From positions 1 to 61,105 of the forward strand of contig WQZF01000006.1 in NCBI GenBank assembly GCA_009780885.1: DNA of 61,105 nucleotides, read 5' to 3'. A program made the position numbers and the translations under genes. A model generated the notes under the pieces. The model saw only the letters and a list, made by a program, of their open reading frames with translations, ran no database searches and had not been told where the DNA came from. Each line of letters begins with the position of its first letter. Position 1 is the first letter of the stretch. Below are positions 16,304-25,926 of this stretch, in pieces. This stretch comes from Betaproteobacteria bacterium (GTDB lineage Bacteria > Pseudomonadota > Gammaproteobacteria > Burkholderiales > Rhodocyclaceae).

Positions 16304-18337
16304 ATGCTATCTGCGATACGGCGCCGCCCCCTGGCACAACAAACCCTGCTCGGAGTCGTTCTGATCTGCGTTTTCGCCGCAGCGGGACTTTCCGTCACCC
16401 TGTCTTCACACACGCGGCAAGTGGCTCTCGATGAAAGCCGGAGCACGTTGAGAACACAGACCGACCTGATCGCCCGTACCCTCGAATACGCCGAGGAAAA
16501 CATGAAGCGGGACGCTGTGACGGCAGAGGAACAATTTGAAAGCAGATTGCCTCCGGCGCGACTGACAGGACAAAAGGTTCCGATAGGCGGGACAGCACTG
16601 CCCGAACTTATGTTTGGAAACGCCATCAACGGGGTCGGCAACCAGAAATTCATTCTGGACTACAAAAAAACCAACCCGCTGAACGATCCTGCATTCCTGA
16701 TAAAGAACGGGGATAAGCTTTTCCGGGGCACAACCTTGCTCAAAAGCGCGGACGGACAGTATCGCGACGGGGAACTGGTTTCCGACAGCTATGCGCAAAC
16801 CGTGTTGTCCGGAAAACGCCATATTGGAACGATCCAGCGTTCCGGGAAGATCTACGCCCTGGCGGTCAACCCCCTCAAGGACGAACATGGACAGACAATC
16901 GCCGCGATCAGCATGCGGGTTGACGTCGGGCAGAATGTAGCGACCCTGAAAGAAAAGCTGAGTTCCATCACCATCGGCAAGTCAGGATATCCCTATATCA
17001 TTGCCGAAGGCTCTGGAGACAACAAGGAACCGTATTTCGTCATGCACCCGACGCTGCAGGGCAAGCCGATCAGCGCAGTCGGGGAAGAATTGCAATCGTC
17101 CCTGAAGACGATCCTGAAGGAAAAAGAAGGCTTTCTTTCCCACTCCTGGATCACTGCGGATGGGAAGTCGCAACAGGATATTTCTGTGTTTCAGGAGATT
17201 CCGGCGCTCCAATGGATTGTTGTTGCTTCCGCACCGGAAGAGGAATTCACCGCTCCGTTCGACAATATTCGCCATTTACTCCTGATTGGCCTCATGGCCA
17301 CGGTCGTGCTTCTCGTTTTATGCCTGGCCCTGCTTGTCCGCGCGCAACTGCGCCCACTCGATCGCGTCGCAGAGGGAGTAGCGCAGATAGGACAGGGAAA
17401 TCTGAGCTACCACGTGGAAACCCACCCGAATTCACGTAACGAAATCGACCTTCTCGGTGCGCATGTCAACGAGACGCGGGACGAAATGAGAACCCTGGTC
17501 GGCGCAATCCGGGGGTCGGCGGACAAGGTCGCCAGCTCGGCTTCCGATGTTTTCGAGTCGATGCAGCAGCTCTCCGTCGGCATCGACGGCCTTTCCTCAT
17601 CTTCGTTCGAGATCAGCAACAGCATTGCGAATCTTTCCACTTCGATCAATCATATTGCCGGGACATCGAATGCCGCGCACGGCTACGTCGGGGATGCCGT
17701 CGCCAAGGTCAAGCATGGAAAACAAGTCGTGGATGATGTAATCGATTCGATCCGGGTGATCGAAAACCGGGTGCAATCCTCGCTCTCCGAAGTCAAAACG
17801 CTAAGCGACCATTCGCAGCAGATCGAAAAGGTTGTCACCACAATCAGCGCGATCGCCGGACAAACCAACCTCCTCGCACTCAACGCGGCAATCGAAGCCG
17901 CGCGCGCAGGCGAAGTCGGGCGCAGTTTCGCTGTCGTCGCAGACGAAGTGCGCAAACTCGCCGAACAATCGGCACAATCGGCCAATGAAATCGGCGAGAT
18001 TCTCGGGCACGTCACTTCCGGCGTCACCGCCGTTCAGGCATCCATCGCCGAAGTCGTCGTCGAAACCCGGAAAACGACGGAATCTTCCGGCGCCGCAGGG
18101 GCCGCCCTGGAGGAAATCGAAAATATCACGCACAGCATTGCCGATGCCGTGACTTCCATTGCCGACGCGACGCAGCGGCAATCCGAGGCGGCACAATCGG
18201 AAGTACAGCAAATAACCGCTTCGGCACAGGCGATCGAGAAAACCGAGGCCGTTACCCGCAACGTTTCGCAAAACGCCGCCGATTTGAAAGAAGAGGCCGA
18301 AAAGCTTGCCCGCCAGGCAGGGCATTTCGTTATTTGA
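16304..18337 (+). CDS. Methyl-accepting chemotaxis protein with Cache sensor
   Basis: 677 residues. TM1 at about 13-32, a large periplasmic region (33-320) that looks like a Cache3-Cache2 fusion ([21 protein letters not shown]), TM2 at about 324-346, HAMP, and the signalling domain from about 420. The conserved tip [20 protein letters not shown] is intact near residue 516. No C-terminal receptor-tether pentapeptide is visible. It relays an unknown ligand signal to CheA/CheW. Confidence 0.93.
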   Translation: MLSAIRRRPLAQQTLLGVVLICVFAAAGLSVTLSSHTRQVALDESRSTLRTQTDLIARTLEYAEENMKRDAVTAEEQFESRLPPARLTGQKVPIGGTALPELMFGNAINGVGNQKFILDYKKTNPLNDPAFLIKNGDKLFRGTTLLKSADGQYRDGELVSDSYAQTVLSGKRHIGTIQRSGKIYALAVNPLKDEHGQTIAAISMRVDVGQNVATLKEKLSSITIGKSGYPYIIAEGSGDNKEPYFVMHPTLQGKPISAVGEELQSSLKTILKEKEGFLSHSWITADGKSQQDISVFQEIPALQWIVVASAPEEEFTAPFDNIRHLLLIGLMATVVLLVLCLALLVRAQLRPLDRVAEGVAQIGQGNLSYHVETHPNSRNEIDLLGAHVNETRDEMRTLVGAIRGSADKVASSASDVFESMQQLSVGIDGLSSSSFEISNSIANLSTSINHIAGTSNAAHGYVGDAVAKVKHGKQVVDDVIDSIRVIENRVQSSLSEVKTLSDHSQQIEKVVTTISAIAGQTNLLALNAAIEAARAGEVGRSFAVVADEVRKLAEQSAQSANEIGEILGHVTSGVTAVQASIAEVVVETRKTTESSGAAGAALEEIENITHSIADAVTSIADATQRQSEAAQSEVQQITASAQAIEKTEAVTRNVSQNAADLKEEAEKLARQAGHFVI

Positions 18338-18502
18338 TCAACGAGCGGCGGCTTTCCCCGGGAATACTCGCTGTCGGCATGCGATTTCCTTGATGAATCC
18401 ACCGCATCCTGCCGTTTATGCTTGCAGCGCGCGAAAAAGCTTTCTATTATCCGCAGCGTTTGGGAACCAACCTATTTTTTCCGACCCTTCAAAGATCGCC
18501 TT

Positions 18503-21100
18503 ATGAGCAAAAAATTGATCATTGCCGAAAAACCCTCCGTCGCCGCCGATATCGCCAAGGCATTGGGAGGATTCGTCAAGCACGACGACTACTTCGAAAA
18601 CGACGGATTCGTTCTTTCCTCGGCAGTTGGGCATCTGCTTGAGCTCGCGTGCCCCGAAGAATACGAAGTCAAGCGCGGCAAATGGTCCTTCACCCATCTG
18701 CCGGTAATCCCACCCCATTTCAGCCTGATGCCGATCGAAAAAACCGAACCGCGCCTGAAACTGCTTTTGCGGCTGATCAAACGCAAGGATGTCGGAGCCC
18801 TTATCAACGCCTGCGACGCGGGGCGCGAAGGCGAGCTTATTTTCAATTACATCGCCCAATACGCCAAAAGCGGCAAACCCGTCGAACGCCTGTGGCTGCA
18901 ATCGATGACTGCCGCCGCGATTCGCGAGGGATTCCTGAAGCTGCGCCGGGGGGAAGAGATGCGTGGACTTGGCGACGCCGCCGTGTGCCGCTCCGAATCC
19001 GACTGGCTGGTCGGAATCAACGGAACCCGCGCCATGACCGCCTTCAACTCCAAAACAGGCGGTTTCCACCTCACAACGGTAGGCCGCGTGCAGACCCCCA
19101 CCCTGGCGATTCTGGTCGAGCGCGAAAGCAAAATCCGCCGCTTCAGCCCGAAGGCCTACTGGGAACTCGAAGCAGGCTTTGCGTGCGCTTCCGGCCAATA
19201 CAAAGGCAAATGGTTCGACGAGGAATGGAAAAAAGCCAGGGACGCGGAAAACGAACACGCCCGGGCCGACCGGATCTGGGACGAAGCCAGGGCGCAGGCG
19301 CTACAGGAGAAATGCCAGGGGCAGCCGGCCAGCGTGACGGAAGAAACGAAGCCCACGACCCAGATTCCACCCTTGCTTTTCGATCTCACCAGCCTGCAAC
19401 GCGAGGCCAACAGCCGCTTCGGCTTTTCGGCAAAAAACACGCTGGCGTTGGCGCAGGCGCTCTACGAAAGGCACAAGGTACTCACCTATCCGCGTACCGA
19501 CGCCCAGGCGCTGCCGGAGGATTATCTGGGCACGGTACAGTCCACCCTGTCGATGCTCTGCGGCACCGCCGCCGGAAAGGGGGAACATAACCTCTTGCTG
19601 GAGTCTTACGCTCCCTTTGCCGCCGCGATCCTGAAAAACAAATGGGTCGTTCCGAACCGGCGCATTTTCAATAACGCCAAGATTTCCGATCACTTCGCGA
19701 TCATTCCGACTCTGCAGGCCCCAAAGCATCTTTCTGAACCTGAACAGAAGCTCTACGACATGGTGGTGCGGCGTTTTCTCGCCATTTTCCACCCGGCGGC
19801 AGAATTTCTCGTCACGACGCGAATTTCCCGCGTCGCCGGAGAACCGTTCAAAACCGAAGGCAAGATTCTCGTCTCCCCCGGCTGGCTCGCGGTCTATGGC
19901 CGTTCCAGCCAGGGAGAAGAAGATCTTCTGGTCCCGGTAACCCCCGATGAAAAGGTGGTCGCAGAAGAAGTGCAGGTCAAGGCCAACGAAACCCGCCCGC
20001 CGCCGCGCTACTCCGAAGCGACGCTGCTGACCGCGATGGAAGGCGCCGGAAAAATGGTCGAGGACGAGGACCTGCGCGCCGCAATGGCCGGACGCGGACT
20101 CGGCACGCCGGCAACCCGGGCGCAGATCATTGAAAACCTGATTGCCGAGCAGTACGTCCTGCGTGAAGGCAAGGAATTGATGCCTACCGCGAAGGCTTTT
20201 TCCCTGATGACCCTTCTGAGCGGCCTCGGTGTCAACGAACTGACCGCGCCGGAATTGACCGGCGAATGGGAGTGGAAATTGTCGCGCATGGAACGCGGGG
20301 AACTCTCGCGCGAGGAATTCATGCGGGAAATCGCCTCGATGACCGAACATATCGTGACGCGCGCCAAGACCTACGACAACGACACCATTCCCGGCGATTT
20401 CGGCGAACTGGCAACGCCGTGCCCGAAATGCGGCGGAAAGATCAAGGAGACCTACAAAAAATTCCAATGCCAGTCGTGCGACTACTCCCTGTGGAAAATC
20501 GTCGCTGGCCGCCAATTCGAGCCGAAGGAAATCGAAACGCTGCTCAGCGAGCGCAGCATCGGCCCCTTGACGGGCTTCCGCAACAAAATGGGGCGTCCCT
20601 TCGCCGCCATCATCAAGCTGAATCCGGAAAACATGCCCGAATTCGATTTCGGCCAGAATGACGAGAGCGGCGCGGCTGCCGAGGCTGTCGATTTCTCGGG
20701 ACAGGAAGCTCTCGGCACATGCCCCAAGTGCCAGGCGCGCGTCTTTGAGCACGGATTGTCCTACGTCTGCGAAAAATCCGTCGGCCCGGAACGCTCCTGC
20801 AACTTCCGCTCCGGAAAGATCATCCTGCAACAGGAAATCAGCCGCGAACAAATGAACAAACTCTTGAGCGAGGGACGCACCGAACTGCTCCGGAATTTTG
20901 TCTCCGCGCGCACCAGGCGCAAGTTTTCGGCTTTCCTCGTCCGGGGAAGCGACGGCAAGGTCGGTTTTGAATTCGAAAAGCGGGAAGCCAAATCCGGAGC
21001 GACCTCCAAAACATCCCGCACGCCGGCAAAGGAAGAAAAACCCGCCGCTACCGCCAAATCCGCCGCCAAAAAAACAAAAACCTCCACAAACGCCGCCTGA
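18503..21100 (+). CDS. topB: DNA topoisomerase III with zinc-finger and Lys-rich tail
   Basis: 865 residues from ATG 18503, where homology begins (KKLIIAEKPSVAADIAKAL); the open frame extends 81 bp upstream without support. TOPRIM domain with NACDAGREGELIF, the type IA core, and the catalytic Tyr in LTYPRTDAQ (about residue 329). After the core come two zinc-ribbon repeats (CPKCGGK...CQSCDY at about 642-660 and CPKCQAR...CEKS at about 740) and a Lys/Ala/Thr-rich tail. It relaxes and decatenates DNA through single-strand passage. Confidence 0.95.
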   Translation: MSKKLIIAEKPSVAADIAKALGGFVKHDDYFENDGFVLSSAVGHLLELACPEEYEVKRGKWSFTHLPVIPPHFSLMPIEKTEPRLKLLLRLIKRKDVGALINACDAGREGELIFNYIAQYAKSGKPVERLWLQSMTAAAIREGFLKLRRGEEMRGLGDAAVCRSESDWLVGINGTRAMTAFNSKTGGFHLTTVGRVQTPTLAILVERESKIRRFSPKAYWELEAGFACASGQYKGKWFDEEWKKARDAENEHARADRIWDEARAQALQEKCQGQPASVTEETKPTTQIPPLLFDLTSLQREANSRFGFSAKNTLALAQALYERHKVLTYPRTDAQALPEDYLGTVQSTLSMLCGTAAGKGEHNLLLESYAPFAAAILKNKWVVPNRRIFNNAKISDHFAIIPTLQAPKHLSEPEQKLYDMVVRRFLAIFHPAAEFLVTTRISRVAGEPFKTEGKILVSPGWLAVYGRSSQGEEDLLVPVTPDEKVVAEEVQVKANETRPPPRYSEATLLTAMEGAGKMVEDEDLRAAMAGRGLGTPATRAQIIENLIAEQYVLREGKELMPTAKAFSLMTLLSGLGVNELTAPELTGEWEWKLSRMERGELSREEFMREIASMTEHIVTRAKTYDNDTIPGDFGELATPCPKCGGKIKETYKKFQCQSCDYSLWKIVAGRQFEPKEIETLLSERSIGPLTGFRNKMGRPFAAIIKLNPENMPEFDFGQNDESGAAAEAVDFSGQEALGTCPKCQARVFEHGLSYVCEKSVGPERSCNFRSGKIILQQEISREQMNKLLSEGRTELLRNFVSARTRRKFSAFLVRGSDGKVGFEFEKREAKSGATSKTSRTPAKEEKPAATAKSAAKKTKTSTNAA

Positions 21101-21144
21101 ACGACTTTTTTCCCTTCTCCAAGGCCGGCGTATTGACCAGCCAT

Positions 21145-21184
21145 AAAAAAACCGCCGTAGGCACGATCCCTCCGGCGGTTTTTT
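21145..21184. terminator. Bidirectional terminator between topB and dps
   Basis: A-tract, CCGCCG, 15-nt loop, CGGCGG, T-tract. It lies between the convergent topB and dps genes and directly abuts the parS pair. Confidence 0.8.
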
Positions 21185-21185
21185 C

Positions 21186-21215
21186 GTTTCACGTGAAACA
21201 GGTTTCACGTGAAAC
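21186..21215. other. Tandem parS centromere sites
   Basis: GTTTCACGTGAAAC occurs twice, at 21186-21199 and 21202-21215, centres 16 bp apart. This is the core of the widely conserved chromosomal parS sequence bound by ParB. parS sites cluster near oriC, and this pair is about 17 kb from the origin here. The sites sit in the topB/dps convergent gap next to a terminator. I found no further exact copy in the window. Confidence 0.85.
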
Positions 21216-21239
21216 AGTGGAATCCGAAATCGCTGTCTT

Positions 21240-21716
21240 TTATTCCTCAAGCAAACTGCGCAGCATCCAGGCGTTTTTCTCGTGCACCTGCATCCGCTGG
21301 GTCAAGAGATCGGCGGTCGGCTGGTCGCCCACCTTTTCGGCAAGACTGAAAACCTTGCGCGCGGTACGCGTCACGGCTTCCTGTCCAGCGACCAACTGGC
21401 GGATCATGTCTTTTGCCTTCGGCACTCCGTTTTCTTCTTCGATCGAGGAAGGCGCAATAAGACCCTTGTAGGAACCCGGCGCAAAAACTCCCAAGGAACG
21501 GATCCGTTCGGCAATCTGATCGAGCGCAGCCCACAGCTCGGTGTAGTGCGTCTCAAACAGGACGTGCAGGGTCTGGAACATCGGCCCGGTCACATTCCAG
21601 TGAAATCCATGGGTCTTTACATAAAGAACGAAGCTGTCGGCCAGTAAATGCGCCAAGCCCTCGGAAATTTCCTTGCGGTCTTTCTCGCTGATTCCGATAT
21701 CGATTTTGGTGCTCAT
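21240..21716 (-). CDS. dps: Dps-type ferritin-like DNA-protection protein
   Basis: 158 residues from ATG 21716, which has a good AAGGAGAT site; an upstream in-frame start is less likely. The ferroxidase-site residues are in [20 protein letters not shown] and [10 protein letters not shown] (His and Asp/Glu of the inter-subunit site). It forms a 12-subunit cage that oxidises and stores iron and protects DNA from peroxide. Short N-terminus without a Lys-rich tail, so DNA binding is uncertain. Convergent with topB. Confidence 0.93.
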   Translation of the reverse strand: MSTKIDIGISEKDRKEISEGLAHLLADSFVLYVKTHGFHWNVTGPMFQTLHVLFETHYTELWAALDQIAERIRSLGVFAPGSYKGLIAPSSIEEENGVPKAKDMIRQLVAGQEAVTRTARKVFSLAEKVGDQPTADLLTQRMQVHEKNAWMLRSLLEE

Positions 21717-21949
21717 GAATATCTCCTTTTCTGGAAACAAAATGGGCAAATCCGCAAAGCTGCCTGTTTCTTTCCGGAATCTGCCCATCGGGTGAGTATA
21801 GCAAAGCCGGAGTCAGGCGCTCCCTTATCGAGATACTGGCCTGCGCTGCGACAATTCGTCGCATTTCCTTCGCGCCCTCCACTCCCTAGAATCTGGCGTT
21901 TATCTTCGTATTCCGGGCAAAAAATACTCATTACTCTTGGAGAACCTTC

Positions 21950-24025
21950 ATGCACCGTTTCGCGCGTCCCCTTCTTCCTGTTTTTTCCCTGCTCTCGCTT
22001 CCTGCGATGGCCCAGGAGTCGCCCGCATCTCAAACGCTCGACGAAGTTGTCGTTACCGCCGCGCGCGAAGCCGCGCCGCTCGTCGTCGAAGCCGACCCGA
22101 AACGCCCGCAGCAACCTTTGCCGGCACACGATGGCGCCGACTACCTGAAAACCTTCCCCGGCTTTTCGGTCATCCGCAAGGGAGGCAGCGGCGGCGACCC
22201 GGTGCTGCGTGGAATGGCCGGATCGAGGCTCAACATCCTGCTTGACGGGGAAAACATTTACGGCGGCTGCGGCGGACGGATGGATCCGCCGACCGCGTAT
22301 GTCTATCCTTCCGCCTATGATCGCGTGACGGTCGTCAAAGGCCCGCAAAGCGTGCGCTTCGGGCCCGGCACCATCGCGGGAACGGTGCAATTCGAGCAAA
22401 AACGTCCTTCCTTCACCGAAGCCGGGGCCCGTTTTTCCGGCAGTCTCACAGGAGGAAGTTTTGGCCGCAACGACGAAATGATCGACGCCAGCGCGGGGAA
22501 TCCGGAATTTTACGTTCGTGGCGTCGGCACCAATTCCCGTTCGGGCGATTACAAGGATGGCGATGGTCACGACATTCACTCGGCTTATCACCGCTGGAGC
22601 GCCAACGCCGCGATCGGCTGGACGCCGGATGCCAATACCTGGCTCGAACTCAGCGGCGCTTCCAGCGATGGAGAGGCCGCCTATGCCGACCGGGGGATGG
22701 ACGGGGTAAAGTTCAAGCGGGAAAACCTCGGCCTTCGCTTCGAGAAAAAAAATATTTCCCCCTTCCTGCAAAAGATCGAGGCGCAGGTCTATCACAACTA
22801 CATCGATCATGTGATGGACAACTACAGCTTGCGCGGCTTTACCCCCACTTCGATGATGCCCGGGCCTTCGGTCAATAATCCGGACCGCGTGACCGATGGC
22901 GCCCGGCTGGCATTCACCATGCTTCCGAGCGAACACATTGAACTCCTCGTCGGCTTTGACACCCAGTACAACCGGCATCGTCTGCGCACCACGAGCAACC
23001 AATGGAAAACCCCCTATTCCGACCTGCCCCGATCCGGCGATGCGCGTTTTTCCCAGTACGGCCTTTTTTCCGAACTGACGCTGTCCTTGTCCGAGCACGA
23101 CCGCGTTCTCGGCGGACTGCGCGGCGACTGGTGGCGCGCGCAGGATGATCGCGCCGCGACAACGGGAGGAGGAATGGGAGGGATGGGCGCAATGGGCCCG
23201 GTTTCCGCCGGGCAGGTCCGCCACGACGCACTGACGAGCGGCTTTGTCCGCTACGAGCGCGACATCCAGGAAAGCTTCGGCACATTTACGCCCTACATCG
23301 GCCTCGGCCACGCCGAACGCTTTCCCGACTACTGGGAACTCATCTCGCAGAACAAGCAAAGCGAGAGCAGCAACAGCGCCTTTTCGACACGCCCGGAAAA
23401 AAACACCCAGCTCGATTTCGGCGTCCTGTGGAACCGCAAGGAAAAACTTTCCGCTTCGTTCTCGGGCTTCTACAGCCGGGTCAAGGACTATATCCTGATC
23501 GACACCAAAGTCGCAGGCAAACCGTCCGGCACGATAGTGACACGGAACATCGACGCCACCTTGTGGGGTTTTGAGGCCACCGCGTTATGGAATTTCGCCG
23601 AAAACTGGAAACTCGGCGGTTCACTCGCCTATGTGCGCGGAAACAACGACACCGACGGCACGCCACTGGCGCAAATGCCGCCACTCGAATCGCGTCTTTC
23701 GCTGACCTACGACAACCGCCTTTTCAGCGTCGGCGGCCTGATCCGGGCTGTCGCAGCGCAAAATCGCGTCGATCCGGGCCGGGGCAACATCGCCGGCCAG
23801 GACATCAGCCCAACTCCGGGATTTGCCACTTTCGCGCTGAACGGCAGTTATCGCCCAAGCAAGACGATCCTCATCAGCGCTGGCGTCGACAATCTGTTCA
23901 ACAGAACCTACGCCGAGCATCTGGACAAGGGTTCAGCCGCGATCGCCGGTTACACCACCCAGCTCACAAAGATCAATGAGCCTGGCCGCACGCTCTGGAT
24001 CAAGGCGGATATTGAGTTGAAATAA
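21950..24025 (+). CDS. oprC: TonB-dependent copper receptor, OprC/NosA type
   Basis: 691 residues with a signal peptide (cut after PAMA), a TonB box-like LDEVVVTA, a plug domain and a 22-strand barrel. The stretch GGCGGRMDPPTAYVYP in the plug is the hallmark of the OprC/NosA copper receptor subfamily, and a Met/Gly-rich loop (GGGMGGMGAMGPV, about residue 405) fits copper binding. It should take up copper across the outer membrane at TonB expense. Monocistronic, with its own terminator. Confidence 0.9.
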   Translation: MHRFARPLLPVFSLLSLPAMAQESPASQTLDEVVVTAAREAAPLVVEADPKRPQQPLPAHDGADYLKTFPGFSVIRKGGSGGDPVLRGMAGSRLNILLDGENIYGGCGGRMDPPTAYVYPSAYDRVTVVKGPQSVRFGPGTIAGTVQFEQKRPSFTEAGARFSGSLTGGSFGRNDEMIDASAGNPEFYVRGVGTNSRSGDYKDGDGHDIHSAYHRWSANAAIGWTPDANTWLELSGASSDGEAAYADRGMDGVKFKRENLGLRFEKKNISPFLQKIEAQVYHNYIDHVMDNYSLRGFTPTSMMPGPSVNNPDRVTDGARLAFTMLPSEHIELLVGFDTQYNRHRLRTTSNQWKTPYSDLPRSGDARFSQYGLFSELTLSLSEHDRVLGGLRGDWWRAQDDRAATTGGGMGGMGAMGPVSAGQVRHDALTSGFVRYERDIQESFGTFTPYIGLGHAERFPDYWELISQNKQSESSNSAFSTRPEKNTQLDFGVLWNRKEKLSASFSGFYSRVKDYILIDTKVAGKPSGTIVTRNIDATLWGFEATALWNFAENWKLGGSLAYVRGNNDTDGTPLAQMPPLESRLSLTYDNRLFSVGGLIRAVAAQNRVDPGRGNIAGQDISPTPGFATFALNGSYRPSKTILISAGVDNLFNRTYAEHLDKGSAAIAGYTTQLTKINEPGRTLWIKADIELK

Positions 24026-24026
24026 A

Positions 24027-24046
24027 CGGGCAAGCCCGGTTTTTTC
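24027..24046 (+). terminator. Terminator of the copper receptor gene
   Basis: CGGGC AA GCCCG followed by GTTTTTT, directly after the oprC stop codon and directly before the repeat at 24047. Confidence 0.75.
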
Positions 24047-24115
24047 GTAGGGGCGGCATTCTGCCGCCCGCAATGGCCCGTTTGGAACAACCGGGCGGCA
24101 GAATGCCGCCCCTGC
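24047..24115. repeat. Dispersed GC repeat, family A, two inverted copies
   Basis: Contains GGGGCGGCATTCTGCCGCCC (24050-24069), itself palindromic, and a second copy in opposite orientation at 24092-24115. The first 38 bp match 29545-29582 in reverse complement with one mismatch. Lies just past the oprC terminator. Confidence 0.8.
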
Positions 24116-24125
24116 AAATCCGGCT

Positions 24126-24290
24126 CTATTTCCCGCTGCCGAGCGGCAATTTGCCGCGCGCAGTACATTCGGCCTTATAGACGGCCTTTCTGACGCTCTT
24201 GGAAGAATTGCGGAACAAGACCTTGGCGTAGCGCGACAGGCAGCGGCGCTCGAATGCGGGACGGCTGGTGCGGTTGGAAGTCGAAGCCAT
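24126..24290 (-). CDS. Small basic protein, 54 residues, unknown function
   Basis: A short minus-strand gene with an excellent ribosome binding site (ACAGGAG, 8 bp before ATG 24290). The product is rich in Arg, Lys and Ser (SNRTSRPAFERRCLSRYAKV, then SSKSVRKAVYKAEC) and has two Cys. The charge suggests nucleic-acid or ribosome association, but I do not recognise the family. It lies downstream of the adenylate cyclase gene on the same strand (127-bp gap) and convergent with oprC. Confidence 0.65.
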   Translation of the reverse strand: MASTSNRTSRPAFERRCLSRYAKVLFRNSSKSVRKAVYKAECTARGKLPLGSGK

Positions 24291-24417
24291 GAAAAAAACT
24301 CCTGTAAGAAAACGAGAAAACGGGAAGGCCTGAAATAAAAAATTCCGGCAGTCCCGGAAAGAGGCGGCAATCGCGGCGGAAAATGCCGCGCCGTGCCCTG
24401 ACGGCGAACCTTGGATT

Positions 24418-25659
24418 CTAACTTTTCCTCTCGCGCGGCGCCAGTCTTCCCTGCCCTTCCAGAACGCCTTCCAGCGGAAAGGCCCTCACCTCCCCTTTCC
24501 CCTTGATCTGCGCGGTTTGGATCCCGGAAAAACGGAATCCCCGGCAAAGGCGGGAATGGGTCGCGGCATCGACGAGAATCGCTCCGGGCGCGGCATCGCT
24601 GGCGATGCGCCGGGCAAGGTTGACCGTATCGCCCCACAGATCGTAGGCCCGCCTCTTGCCCCCCATCACGCCCGCCGCCACTGCGCCGCTCGCGATTCCG
24701 ATCCGCACTTGCAGGCGAATCCCGCCCAATCCGGCCTCAAGGCGCAAGCATTCGCGGATTTCCAGCGCCAGCGCAGCAATCGCCTCGGCATGGCAAGCCT
24801 GCTCGCCTGCCGGTTCCAACCCGCTCGCGGCCATGTAGGCATCGCCAATGGTCTTGATCGTTTCCACCCCGTATTTTTCCGCCAGCTCGTCGAAGGCAGA
24901 AAAAAGCCGGTTCAGCAATGAAAAAACCTTGGAAGGCGGCAGTGCGCCGGACAGCTCCGTAAAATCGACGACATCGACGAACATCACCGAAACTTCGGGA
25001 AAGTTCTCGACCGCCGCTTCCTCGCTGCCGTCCAGCCGTCCGGCAAGCCGCGAATCGGCGCCTTGTCTTTTCGCTGCCGCATAACGCAGCAGCAGATAAA
25101 CCATCGTCGAGATGGCGGCAAAATTGAAGGAAAACAAAAGCAGGCTGGCGCGCACCGGTTCTTCCGATTCTTTCTGTCCCGTGAAGAAGGAAACGCCATC
25201 GTCCATCGCCCCCGAAAAAAGCATCAGCGCGAGATAAGCCAGAAACCAGAAGCGCGCCCCTTTCGCATCCAGGCACAGTGCCGCGTACACCGGCACGGAC
25301 AAGCCCAGGAGCGCGACGCCTCCGGCAGCAAAAAAACCGCCTGCGCTCCACTGGGAAACAAAAGTCGCCGTCAGGAAAAGCGTCAACTGCGCATCGCGAA
25401 AGAATTCAAACTTTCCTGTTTTCAGATGAACGGCCAGATTGACCAGGATCAGCGCCAGAAAAACGCAAGGCGCCGCCATCGAGGCGTCCGGGCCGATGCT
25501 CCAGGAAATCGCGCACCACAGGAAAAAAGCCAGCCAGAACAGCCCGGAAGCAAACACCAGCAAGCTTTTTTGTAAACGCAATCCTTCCGGATCGCCGCCA
25601 GCAAGGCCCGCGCGGCGCGAGAAATTCAGGCAAAAATCGAATAAACGCATGAGGCCCAT
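24418..25659 (-). CDS. Membrane-bound class III adenylate/guanylate cyclase
   Basis: 413 residues from ATG 25659; starts at 25761 or 25650 are possible and none has a strong ribosome binding site. About six membrane segments (residues 30-200), then a class III cyclase domain with VMFVDVVDFTELSG (metal-binding Asp), KTIGDAYMAASG and AYDLWGDTVNLARRI (transition-state Asn/Arg). It should make cAMP; a guanylate cyclase cannot be excluded. The membrane part has no named sensor domain. Confidence 0.88.
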   Translation of the reverse strand: MGLMRLFDFCLNFSRRAGLAGGDPEGLRLQKSLLVFASGLFWLAFFLWCAISWSIGPDASMAAPCVFLALILVNLAVHLKTGKFEFFRDAQLTLFLTATFVSQWSAGGFFAAGGVALLGLSVPVYAALCLDAKGARFWFLAYLALMLFSGAMDDGVSFFTGQKESEEPVRASLLLFSFNFAAISTMVYLLLRYAAAKRQGADSRLAGRLDGSEEAAVENFPEVSVMFVDVVDFTELSGALPPSKVFSLLNRLFSAFDELAEKYGVETIKTIGDAYMAASGLEPAGEQACHAEAIAALALEIRECLRLEAGLGGIRLQVRIGIASGAVAAGVMGGKRRAYDLWGDTVNLARRIASDAAPGAILVDAATHSRLCRGFRFSGIQTAQIKGKGEVRAFPLEGVLEGQGRLAPRERKS

Positions 25660-25871
25660 CTTACGCGCAAAAGCTGAAATCCAGCCCTGCTCCCGGAAGA
25701 TCGTGAGAACAATTGCACTTGCCTGGGAAGCGGTGTAGAGTCTTATGGAATATCTATCCAAACAAATTCAAAGAAAATGCTCAAACAGCGGTGCAGGAAT
25801 GCCCTGTTTCCGCATGAAAGGCCAATTGGAATGGGGGGTTCTCGTTCTGGCAGGCGTATTGCTGTAGCAAT

Positions 25872-25904
25872 AACCCGCTTTCTTTTTCGTAAAGCAGGTT
25901 TTTT
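25872..25904 (+). terminator. Hairpin with T-run in the leader of the next gene
   Basis: AACCCGCTTT / AAAGCAGGTT (one C-A mismatch), followed by TTTT, about 25 bp ahead of the start of the secreted protein. It resembles a weak terminator or attenuator. The rest of 25762-25926 shows nothing coding. Confidence 0.4.
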
Positions 25905-25926
25905 ATCCAGATAAAGGAGACTTTTT

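Noticed and set aside
19301-21250. 649-codon frame opposite topB
   Set aside because: Antisense shadow of topB; composition typical of reversed GC-rich codons.
21788-21949. Riboswitch or small RNA between dps and oprC
   Set aside because: Only ordinary promoter-like sequence; no recognisable conserved fold by eye.
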